This document shows, piece by piece, positions 1 through 5,034 of a stretch of 5,034 nt of DNA. A program made the position numbers and the translations under genes. Every line of letters begins with the position of its first letter. Position 1 is the first letter of the stretch. The DNA lies in NCBI GenBank assembly GCA_021734595.1, contig JAIPIO010000282.1, positions 1-5,034 of the forward strand, written 5' to 3'. The DNA comes from Kiritimatiellales bacterium. Its GTDB lineage: Bacteria > Verrucomicrobiota > Kiritimatiellia > Kiritimatiellales > Pontiellaceae. The notes beneath the pieces were generated by a model. It was not told the origin of the DNA and did not search any database. It saw nothing but the letters and a program-made list of their open reading frames with translations.

Positions 1-940
1 GATGTTGCTGACAATGCGCCGCAAGACCAGCCCGAAAGGGACTGGCGGGGTGGTGGGATTCGCGACATCCACGGACATGGTGGATTTTACCTTTGAGGGG
101 GAGCTTTATGCTCCAGAAGATATTTCCGAACCGGAAGTGCCGACCATGTTTCAAATCGGTGATAGTTGGGTGCTGATGTTTTCAACCTTCAAGGATAAGT
201 GCACGCACTACCGCATAAGCGACAGTCCGCGGGGGCCATGGGGCGCCCCGACCCCGGCGATTGTGGATGGGCCGGCCTTTTATGCCGGCACCACCTGCCC
301 GGTTGACCAGCGCAGACTGCTATTCGGGTGGATCCGAACAGCCCGTGGATTCGGCGGGCATCTCGCCTTGCCACGGGAAGTCTATGTACAACCTGACGGC
401 GGGATCGGTTTTCGGCTGGAGGAAACAGTTGGGCAAAGAATCCGGGGTCCAATTATAGATGCCCCTCTGGGCAACAATACCAACTGGCTGATGAAAGGGG
501 GTGTTGTTGTTCGAAAACCGACAGATATCACACCTGATTCACACCTCATGTTTGAAGGAGACTATGACCGCTTTGATCTGCAGGTGGAGGCAAGACTCTG
601 TGTAGGCGGGGAAAGGGTGGGCGTAGTTGTTGAATCCGCAGGAAGCGAGGTAACGCGTGTAGTCCTGGATGCGCCCCTCCGAAAGTTTTTGGTGAAGACC
701 GGAAGGGATACACTCGCTGCGTTGGATATACCGGTGCCGTGTGAAAAGTGGATGACGCTTCGAGTTGTGGCTGAAGGAAACATACTGGAAGCGTTCCTCG
801 ATGACCGGTATTGCCTGACGGCGGTGCTCCCGGAAGCATTACAGCAGAGCCGGGTGGGGTTGTATTCATCGGCCGGAGGCGTGTTCCGCGACGTTCATCT
901 CTACCAACTGCGAACCTTGGACGAAATCCCGTTGCCTTGA
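1..940 (+). CDS. GH32-type glycoside hydrolase (5' truncated by window edge)
   Basis: This is the C-terminal 312 residues of a probable family 32 glycoside hydrolase (invertase/levanase/inulinase type, acting on beta-fructosides). Base 1 is the last base of a codon, so the gene began before the window. Visible GH32-style landmarks, numbered from the codon at base 2, are a blade with GGVVGFATSTDMVDF (15-29), then EVPTMFQIGDSW (45-56), then FYAGTT (93-98), RRLLFGWI (104-111) and GGHLALPRE (118-126). E45 sits where GH32 enzymes have the acid/base Glu of the EC(P) motif, with Val replacing Cys. Residues about 180-305 form a beta-rich C-terminal module containing LRVVAEGNILEAFLDDRY, as in the GH32 beta-sandwich. 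The WMNDPN nucleophile and RDP motifs would lie upstream and cannot be checked, so activity is unproven. A related five-bladed propeller family is the alternative. The TGA stop is 3 bp from the convergent neighbour, and no terminator hairpin is seen. Confidence 0.78.
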   Translation, partial: MLLTMRRKTSPKGTGGVVGFATSTDMVDFTFEGELYAPEDISEPEVPTMFQIGDSWVLMFSTFKDKCTHYRISDSPRGPWGAPTPAIVDGPAFYAGTTCPVDQRRLLFGWIRTARGFGGHLALPREVYVQPDGGIGFRLEETVGQRIRGPIIDAPLGNNTNWLMKGGVVVRKPTDITPDSHLMFEGDYDRFDLQVEARLCVGGERVGVVVESAGSEVTRVVLDAPLRKFLVKTGRDTLAALDIPVPCEKWMTLRVVAEGNILEAFLDDRYCLTAVLPEALQQSRVGLYSSAGGVFRDVHLYQLRTLDEIPLP

Positions 941-943
941 ATC

Positions 944-2620
944 CTACAACTTAATGATCCGCACCATGCTGATGACGGCTTCGCCGGTGGTGGCGCGGAT
1001 GACGAAGTCGTTGTCCATCACCTTGCCGTTGAAATCGGCGTCTTCTATGATGAAGGTGACGGTTTTGAGCGCACCGGTATCTTCGCACTGGGAGGAACGG
1101 ATCAGCGGTTGGCCGTCCTTGTCGAGGCACAGCAGTTGGACAAGGCTGTTGCCAATATCGTGGTAGGTGATTTTGATGGCGGCTTTCGGGCAGTGGCCGA
1201 AAAGGTAGCGGTCATCGATGGCAAAGCCGATCTTTTTGCCCTTGCGGGCGATGTAGTCGAACACCTCCCCCTTTGGAACCATCCACATCTTTATGGCGTG
1301 GGGAATGGCGATGGCGGGTTCGGTTTTGTACTCTTCCGGATCGCGCTGGTAGAGCCAGCGTTCAAAGTTCTTGACCGGGCCGGTTCGGTTGTTTGACTGG
1401 ATCGTATTTTCGCGCAGTGCGCACCATGCGTCGGGGGTGTCATCGACGGTGCGGCCGAGCTCGTGGCAGACCCAGTGGAGCATTTTCGGATCAAGGGTGA
1501 AGTCGTTGACCATCAGGTAGCTTCGGCGCATCTGCAGGGCGCGCAGCATCGAAACCCAGTAGCGGAACGGATAGCTTTCCACCGCGCCGAAGCGGTGCAC
1601 CCAGCTGGTTTCATACTCCTCGTTTTCATCGCCGAAGGCGCGGTTGTAGCGGATGGGCGGGCAGGATTCATCGATTTCGAGGTAGCCGGCCTTGGTCCAG
1701 ACCTGTCCCAGGGCGGGATTGGGAATATTGTAGAGGAACATTTCCACGAAGCCGCTGCGCTGGCCCATGCCGAGGTCGTAGGCGTGCTGCTGGTAGATCT
1801 GTTCCTGTTTGCCTTTCCCGCCGCCGGTGGGGAGGAGCTTGTCTTCTACGCCCTTGAAGGCCTTTGCCCATGCATCGTAGCGTTCGAGCGCGCGCTTTTC
1901 GAAAACACGGTCCGGGCCGGGTTCGTGCGGGCCGCCGCCTTCCTCGCCCTGCGAGCTGGACTTGAAACCGAGGTACGCCACCTTCACGGCATCCATCCGC
2001 GGGATGCCGGATCCTCCCAGCTTTTCAATGAAGCGCAGATAGCGCTGGTGGTATTCGGGGTGGAGGATGTCGTAGTTGACAATCTGGAAACTCTTCTTCG
2101 GCTCCTCGTGGATGACCGGAATGTTGTACTGCTTCAGCCAGTCCGGCGCGGAGACGTGGTCGGCATACCATTTTGGCGGCCTCTTGTTGGCGGGAACCGC
2201 CAGCTTGTCGTAGACCGACGCGCGGATTTTCAGCGCGACGCCGTAGCCCTTGGCATCCCATTCGCTAATGGCGCCGATCAGCGGCTGGAAATTGAATTTG
2301 CCTTCCTCCGGCTCCAAATCCTTCCAGTTCCACATCATTTCCACCACAGGGCGAACCGGCAGGTTCATGACCGGTTCGCGCGCCGCGTGTCCCAACTGGA
2401 CATAGGCTTTGTCCGACGGCTTGACGGACGGCGGCAGCGACCAGTCCCAACCGGGGATTGCATGGTCCTGCTGAACCCACAACTGCGGCTCGGTGAAATA
2501 CTGCTGCTTGTAGGCCGGCCAGAACCGGTATTCCTCCAATTGCTGGAAAACCTCAGGCTCCTTTTTCTTTGCAAAGGCGGCAGAGCAGATCAGCAACAGG
2601 CAGATTGTCGTTCGGTACAT
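944..2620 (-). CDS. Exported TIM-barrel glycoside hydrolase-like protein, family unassigned
   Basis: This encodes 558 residues. The start chosen is the ATG at 2620, because a purine-rich GGAAAGAG lies 5 nt upstream and a signal peptide begins directly there (MYRTT, hydrophobic CLLLICSAAFA, likely cleavage after A17). An in-frame TTG at 2635 would add five residues. The mature part resembles clan-A beta/alpha barrels of the GH42/GH5/DUF4832 style. Residues 91-139 carry the WNWKDLEPEEGKFNF strand-helix typical of barrel strand 1-2, followed by GYGVALKIRAS. Residues 211-230 (VKVAYLGFKSSSQGEEGGG) look like the strand that carries an acid/base Glu (E226/E227), and acidic residues around 315-336 may supply a second carboxylate. 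Residues about 460-558 read as a C-terminal beta-sandwich (KITYHDIGNSLVQLLCLD), often an accessory module in such enzymes. The substrate is unknown and catalytic roles are inferred. It lies 134 bp downstream of the aldehyde dehydrogenase on the same strand and may share its transcript. Confidence 0.8.
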   Translation of the reverse strand: MYRTTICLLLICSAAFAKKKEPEVFQQLEEYRFWPAYKQQYFTEPQLWVQQDHAIPGWDWSLPPSVKPSDKAYVQLGHAAREPVMNLPVRPVVEMMWNWKDLEPEEGKFNFQPLIGAISEWDAKGYGVALKIRASVYDKLAVPANKRPPKWYADHVSAPDWLKQYNIPVIHEEPKKSFQIVNYDILHPEYHQRYLRFIEKLGGSGIPRMDAVKVAYLGFKSSSQGEEGGGPHEPGPDRVFEKRALERYDAWAKAFKGVEDKLLPTGGGKGKQEQIYQQHAYDLGMGQRSGFVEMFLYNIPNPALGQVWTKAGYLEIDESCPPIRYNRAFGDENEEYETSWVHRFGAVESYPFRYWVSMLRALQMRRSYLMVNDFTLDPKMLHWVCHELGRTVDDTPDAWCALRENTIQSNNRTGPVKNFERWLYQRDPEEYKTEPAIAIPHAIKMWMVPKGEVFDYIARKGKKIGFAIDDRYLFGHCPKAAIKITYHDIGNSLVQLLCLDKDGQPLIRSSQCEDTGALKTVTFIIEDADFNGKVMDNDFVIRATTGEAVISMVRIIKL

Positions 2621-2625
2621 TTTTT

Positions 2626-2633
2626 CTCTTTCC
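2626..2633 (-). promoter_or_regulatory. Ribosome binding site of the glycosidase-like gene, overlapping a palindrome
   Basis: Read on the minus strand, GGAAAGAG lies 5 nt before the ATG at 2620 and decides that start over the TTG at 2635. Its first four bases are the 3' end of the palindrome copy at 2630-2644. In the mRNA, UUCCAA and UUGGAA of that copy could form a 6-bp stem with a 3-nt CCA loop that partly covers this site. Confidence 0.5.
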
Positions 2634-2748
2634 AATGGTTGGAACTTCTACAACGTAATTTTCCAATGATTGGAACCTATTTTCCAATGGTTGGAAACCT
2701 TTTTTACCCGTCGAATCCACTGGGAAGGCTGGTTTCCAATGTCTGGAA
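2630..2748. repeat. Cluster of four 15-bp palindromes, consensus TTCCAATGNTTGGAA
   Basis: Four copies occupy the gap between the aldehyde dehydrogenase and glycosidase-like genes: 2630-2644 (TTCCAATGGTTGGAA), 2661-2675 (centre TGA), 2682-2696 (identical to the first, arms extendable to 7 bp) and 2734-2748 (TTCCAATGTCTGGAA, one arm mismatch). Each has 6-bp arms around a 3-bp centre. The centres are 2637, 2668, 2689 and 2741, spaced 31, 21 and 52 bp, near 3, 2 and 5 turns of B-DNA. The first copy overlaps the ribosome binding site of the downstream gene, and the last lies 6 bp from the stop of the upstream gene. They could be operators, mRNA hairpins that affect stability or translation, or members of a dispersed intergenic repeat family. 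Sequence alone does not decide between these. Confidence 0.9.
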
Positions 2749-2754
2749 AACCGG

Positions 2755-4182
2755 TTAGAGCCCACCGATGGATACGTGCTTGGTTTCAAGGAACGCTTCC
2801 AGTCCCTCCTCGCCGAGCTCCCGGCCCCAGCCGCTCTGCTTGAAGCCGCCAAAGGGGCAGTTGCTCGTGGAAGGTACGGCGTCGTTGAGTCCCACGGTTC
2901 CCGCCTCGAGTGCCTCGGCCAAACGGATTCCGCGCTTTAAATTGTTTGTGAAAACGTATGCGGCCAAACCGTACTCTGTGGCATTGGCTTTCCCGATCAC
3001 ATCGTCTTCGGTGTCAAATGCACACACCGGCGCAACCGGAGCAAAGATTTCCTCCTGCAGGCACAGCGCGTTCTCCGGCACATCGGCCAGAACCGTCGGC
3101 TTGAGAAAAGGAGCTGTTGCACCCTCCTGCCGCTCTCCGCCGCAAAGCACGCGGGCCCCCTTGGCCTTGGCGTCTTCAATAAAGCGTATTGCGGTGTCAA
3201 AAGCGTTTTCATCGATCAGTGCGCCGATCTCAACCCCGTCTTCGAGGCCATCGCCCACCTTCATGGCCTGCGTGCGTTCGACAAACCGCTTCAGGAATTC
3301 GTCGTAAACCGGCCGTTCGACATAGATCCGGTTGGCCGCAATGCACGACTGCGCATTGTTGCGGTATTTCGTGATCAGGGCGCCTTCAACGGCCTGGTCC
3401 AGATCGGCGTCGGCAAAAACGATTAGCGGGGCGTTGCCGCCCAGCTCGAGCGAAAGCCGGGTGACGGTCGCGCCCGCGCCTTCGATCAGTTGCCGGCCCA
3501 CCGCGGTCGAGCCGGTGAAGGTGATTTTGCGGCAGAGCGGATTTTCGAGCATTTCCGCGCCGATGTCCGACGACTTTCCCGCCACCACCTGGAATACGCC
3601 GGGGGGCAGGCCTGCCGCCTCCACGCATTTTGCCAGTTCAATGGCGCTCAGCGGCGTGGCGCTTGCCGGTTTGAGTATGACAGGGCAACCGGCCGCCAGC
3701 GCCGGCGCCACTTTCCGGCACGCGAGCACCAGCGGGAAGTTCCACGGGGCGATGGCGCCCACCACGCCGATCGGCGACTTGAGCACCCAATGCCGCTTCC
3801 CGTCGGCCTGATGCGGAACGATTCGCCCGTAGGCGCGCCGCGCTTCTTCGGCAAACCAGCGGAAATGATCGATGCTGACGTTCACCTCGCCGCGGCTCTG
3901 GGGCAGCGGTTTGCCGTTTTCCATGGTGATGACGCGCGCAATATGATCCGCGTTGCTGTGCAGTTCCTCGGCGATCCGCAGCAGATAATCCGCCCGTGCC
4001 ATTGCGGGTAGGCCGCTCCACTCCTTGAACGCCTGATGGGCGTCTTTGATCGCGCGCTCCACGCGGGCGCGTTCCACCGTCGCCACTTTGGCGAACGTTT
4101 TCCCGGTGGCGGGATTGACGACCGCCAGCGGCTCGCCGCCGCTAAACCATTGTCCATTGATATACAGTGAATGTGTTTCCAT
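2755..4182 (-). CDS. NAD(P)-dependent aldehyde dehydrogenase, succinate-semialdehyde dehydrogenase type
   Basis: This is a complete cytoplasmic aldehyde dehydrogenase of 475 residues, close to the roughly 480 usual for GabD-type enzymes. It oxidises an aldehyde to a carboxylate with NAD(P)+. Visible signature parts are PWNFP with oxyanion N148, cofactor-binding K171 in LKPASATP, the Rossmann FTGSTAVG (222-229), general-base E246 in LELGGNAP, nucleophile C280 in NNAQSC, E378 in EEIFAP and the CPFGGFKQSG tail (442-451). Three positions that bind the substrate carboxylate in human SSADH (Arg213, Arg334, Ser498, numbering from memory) align with R156, R274 and S438, which favours a semialdehyde such as succinate or glutarate semialdehyde. 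The second redox-switch Cys of human SSADH is Ala here (A282). The start is fixed by AAGGAG 6 nt before ATG 4182. The frame is open further upstream, to 4323, but that part overlaps the regulator fragment and has no dehydrogenase homology. A 2-oxoglutarate- or sugar-derived semialdehyde remains a possible substrate. Confidence 0.95.
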   Translation of the reverse strand: METHSLYINGQWFSGGEPLAVVNPATGKTFAKVATVERARVERAIKDAHQAFKEWSGLPAMARADYLLRIAEELHSNADHIARVITMENGKPLPQSRGEVNVSIDHFRWFAEEARRAYGRIVPHQADGKRHWVLKSPIGVVGAIAPWNFPLVLACRKVAPALAAGCPVILKPASATPLSAIELAKCVEAAGLPPGVFQVVAGKSSDIGAEMLENPLCRKITFTGSTAVGRQLIEGAGATVTRLSLELGGNAPLIVFADADLDQAVEGALITKYRNNAQSCIAANRIYVERPVYDEFLKRFVERTQAMKVGDGLEDGVEIGALIDENAFDTAIRFIEDAKAKGARVLCGGERQEGATAPFLKPTVLADVPENALCLQEEIFAPVAPVCAFDTEDDVIGKANATEYGLAAYVFTNNLKRGIRLAEALEAGTVGLNDAVPSTSNCPFGGFKQSGWGRELGEEGLEAFLETKHVSIGGL

Positions 4183-4188
4183 GATTGT

Positions 4189-4194
4189 CTCCTT
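4189..4194 (-). promoter_or_regulatory. Shine-Dalgarno site fixing the aldehyde dehydrogenase start
   Basis: AAGGAG on the minus strand stands 6 nt before the ATG at 4182 and directly after a T8 tract (4202-4195). It is the strongest start signal on this strand and rules out the longer open frame to 4323. Confidence 0.85.
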
Positions 4195-4196
4195 AA

Positions 4197-4472
4197 AAAA
4201 AATCGACCGGACGGTACCGTTGGATAGAGCAGCAGGGGGATGGGTTTTCTTCCGCAGCGGTCGCTTACAATGGTTTCCTTCAAAATGAGTCTTTCGTCGA
4301 GCATCTCCTGAATGACTTCGCACAGGCGGGACTTGTTCATATGCAGGTTCCGGCCCAGTTCAAGCCGTATGATCGGTCCGTTGCGACGGATATGGTGAAG
4401 GAGGATATTTATCCTAAATTCCATTTTCTCGGCAGCCATGCCGGCCCGTATAACCATGGTTTCATTTTTCAC
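4197..4472 (-). pseudogene. ROK-family regulator fragment: winged-helix domain only
   Basis: About 92 residues read from a GTG at 4472. In-frame ATGs at 4457, 4439 and 4424 are alternative starts, and none has a strong ribosome binding site. Residues 20-66 match the N-terminal winged helix of ROK repressors (NagC/Mlc/XylR type): RINILLHHIRRNGPI, then LELGRNLHMNKSRLCEVI (helix-turn-helix, about 37-54), then EMLDERLILKE. They are followed by the hallmark GRKPIPLLLYP (74-84), which in full-length members leads into the sugar-kinase-like ROK domain of about 300 residues. That domain is absent. After residue 92 the frame passes through a T8 tract and continues to 3882 only as an out-of-frame reading of the aldehyde dehydrogenase gene. 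I treat it as a truncated gene, but it could be a genuine short DNA-binding protein ending near 4195. It faces the divergent promoter and inverted repeat at 4550-4592, a typical position for a local repressor. Confidence 0.65.
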
Positions 4473-4549
4473 AACTGAAGGGACGGTAAAAAAAAAAGGG
4501 TGGATTGAATAGGATTAAATTCGTCGGGTTAAAAAGTAGAATATGGAAG

Positions 4550-4580
4550 TTGACATCAAAAGGAAAGCTATTAATATAGT
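4550..4580 (+). promoter_or_regulatory. Sigma70-like promoter for the Gfo/Idh/MocA gene
   Basis: A perfect TTGACA (-35) is at 4550-4555. Two -10 candidates follow: TAATAT at 4572-4577 (16-bp spacer) and TATAGT at 4575-4580 (19-bp spacer, one mismatch to TATAAT). Transcription would start near 4585, leaving a leader of about 30 nt that contains the AAGGAG before the ATG at 4618. No equally good promoter was found for the minus-strand genes in this gap (4473-4617). Confidence 0.6.
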
Positions 4581-4592
4581 AATTATATTAAT
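4570..4592. promoter_or_regulatory. Perfect inverted repeat over the -10 region, candidate operator
   Basis: Left arm ATTAATATA (4570-4578) and right arm TATATTAAT (4584-4592) are exact reverse complements around the 5-bp centre GTAAT. The repeat covers both -10 candidates and the expected transcription start, so a bound protein would block the promoter. AT-rich inverted repeats are the usual binding sites of ROK repressors, and a ROK-type DNA-binding domain is encoded next door. The AT richness of this gap makes a chance palindrome easier than elsewhere. Confidence 0.5.
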
Positions 4593-4604
4593 CAATTCGG
4601 GCAA

Positions 4605-4610
4605 AAGGAG
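4605..4610 (+). promoter_or_regulatory. Shine-Dalgarno site of the Gfo/Idh/MocA gene
   Basis: AAGGAG is followed by a 7-nt spacer and the ATG at 4618, which also begins a twin-arginine signal peptide. Both facts support this start. Confidence 0.85.
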
Positions 4611-4617
4611 TCGACCC

Positions 4618-5034
4618 ATGAAAACGGATATCAGGCGCAGAACCTTCATCAACAAAGGCATTGCCGCAGGCATTTCACTGTCGGCGGCGCCAGCCATACT
4701 GCACGGAAAAGATGATCGGCGGGTGCGGCTGGGATTTATTGGAGTGGGAGGGCGCGGCACCGGTCTGCTGAAGACAACCCTGCGTCTTGCCAACGTGGAC
4801 ATTCCGGCCGTATGCGATATTACGCCGAAAAACCTCAATATGGCCCAGCTCATCGTCGAAAAATCAAGAGGCGCCCGACCGGATGGATATGGCGAGCATG
4901 AATTTTCCTATCTGGAATTGTTAAAGCGCGACGACCTGGACGGGGTGGTCATCGCCACACCATGGGAGTTGCACATTCCCATGGCGGTGGCATCCATGAA
5001 CGCGGGGAAATATGTGGCCCACGAGGTGGGGCCG
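4618..5034 (+). CDS. Tat-exported Gfo/Idh/MocA family protein, GH109-like (3' truncated by window edge)
   Basis: The first 139 residues are present and the frame is open at the edge. Residues 6-30 form a twin-arginine signal (RRRTFINKG, then a hydrophobic stretch AAGISLSAAPAIL), so the folded, cofactor-loaded protein should be exported. The Rossmann fold follows: VRLGFIGVGGRGTGLL (36-51, with GVGGRG at 42-47) and VCDI with D67 to hold the NAD ribose. Then come DGVVIATPWELH (108-119) and AGKYVAHEVGP (129-139). The last stretch replaces the usual EKP motif of sugar dehydrogenases, whose Lys is catalytic, with HEVGP. TPWE.H and EV in place of EK recall GH109 enzymes, which use NAD+ to hydrolyse glycosides such as alpha-N-acetylgalactosaminides. 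That family comparison is from memory, and the GH109 catalytic residues lie beyond the edge. A non-glycosidase oxidoreductase is the alternative. The gene is divergent from the regulator fragment and has its own promoter. Confidence 0.88.
   Translation, partial: MKTDIRRRTFINKGIAAGISLSAAPAILHGKDDRRVRLGFIGVGGRGTGLLKTTLRLANVDIPAVCDITPKNLNMAQLIVEKSRGARPDGYGEHEFSYLELLKRDDLDGVVIATPWELHIPMAVASMNAGKYVAHEVGP

Noticed and set aside
2621..2635. TTG at 2635 as the start of the glycosidase-like gene.
   Set aside because: It overlaps the ribosome binding site, and the ATG at 2620 gives a cleaner signal peptide.
2682..2705. Palindrome copy followed by T6 (2700-2705), resembling a plus-strand intrinsic terminator.
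   Set aside because: No plus-strand gene ends here, the stem is AT-rich, and the other copies lack a T tract.
2630..2748. Repeats read as a small CRISPR array.
   Set aside because: The repeat is only 15 bp, the spacers vary from about 6 to 37 bp, and there are no cas genes.
1463..2758. A 431-codon open frame on the plus strand, antisense to the glycosidase-like gene.
   Set aside because: It mirrors a real GC-rich coding sequence, has no recognisable domain or ribosome binding site, and its end merely translates the palindromes.
3882..4196. Continuation of the regulator frame to a stop at 3882, making a 196-residue protein.
   Set aside because: Beyond residue 92 it is an out-of-frame reading of the aldehyde dehydrogenase, with no ROK-like sequence.
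4183..4323. A longer aldehyde dehydrogenase starting at 4323.
   Set aside because: The extra 47 residues are low-similarity sequence overlapping the regulator fragment, while the ATG at 4182 has AAGGAG at 6 nt and begins the family's normal N-terminus.
4481..4560. A promoter for the minus-strand genes in the divergent gap.
   Set aside because: Only poor -10-like words such as TTTAAT or TATTCA are present, without a matching -35 at proper spacing. The A10 run at 4488-4497 alone is not evidence.
4515..4853. A 112-codon minus-strand open frame overlapping the Gfo/Idh/MocA gene.
   Set aside because: The plus-strand reading has a Tat signal and a Rossmann motif, and the minus frame shows no domain.

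Overview
The window looks like part of a carbohydrate-utilisation locus from a PVC-group bacterium, most likely Kiritimatiellota (Pontiella-like) or a close relative in Lentisphaerota, Verrucomicrobiota or Planctomycetota. The basis is the gene mix: a GH32-like glycosidase, a secreted TIM-barrel glycosidase-like protein, a Tat-exported Gfo/Idh/MocA protein and a ROK-type DNA-binding domain. GC-rich genes separated by AT-rich gaps carrying short palindromic repeats fit the same picture. The taxonomic call is inference from protein style, not a search result.

Layout from left to right. Positions 1-940 (+) hold the 3' part of a GH32-type glycoside hydrolase whose start lies off the left edge. 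It ends 3 bp from a convergent gene at 944-2620 (-), a 558-residue exported protein with a glycosidase-like barrel and no family I can name. The gap 2621-2754 carries four copies of a 15-bp palindrome (consensus TTCCAATGNTTGGAA) whose centres are 31, 21 and 52 bp apart, close to whole numbers of helical turns. Positions 2755-4182 (-) encode a complete aldehyde dehydrogenase of the succinate-semialdehyde dehydrogenase type. Just upstream on the same strand, 4197-4472 encodes only the winged-helix and GRKP linker of a ROK-family repressor. Its sugar-kinase-like domain is missing, and its frame runs through a T8 tract into the aldehyde dehydrogenase gene. The AT-rich gap 4473-4617 holds a good sigma70-like promoter pointing right and a perfect 9-bp-arm inverted repeat over its -10 region. 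From 4618 (+) to the right edge runs the start of a Tat-exported Gfo/Idh/MocA protein that resembles the NAD-dependent GH109 glycosidases.

How the genes may work together (inference): exported or surface hydrolases release sugars, the GH109/oxidoreductase-like protein acts on a glycoside or modified sugar outside the cytoplasm, and the aldehyde dehydrogenase oxidises a semialdehyde produced in catabolism. The DNA-binding fragment beside the divergent promoter is the natural candidate to bind the inverted repeat. The minus-strand genes (regulator fragment, aldehyde dehydrogenase, glycosidase-like protein) could be one transcript, with the palindrome cluster setting the relative expression of the last gene. 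No RNA gene, CRISPR array, insertion sequence or convincing intrinsic terminator for an annotated gene was seen.
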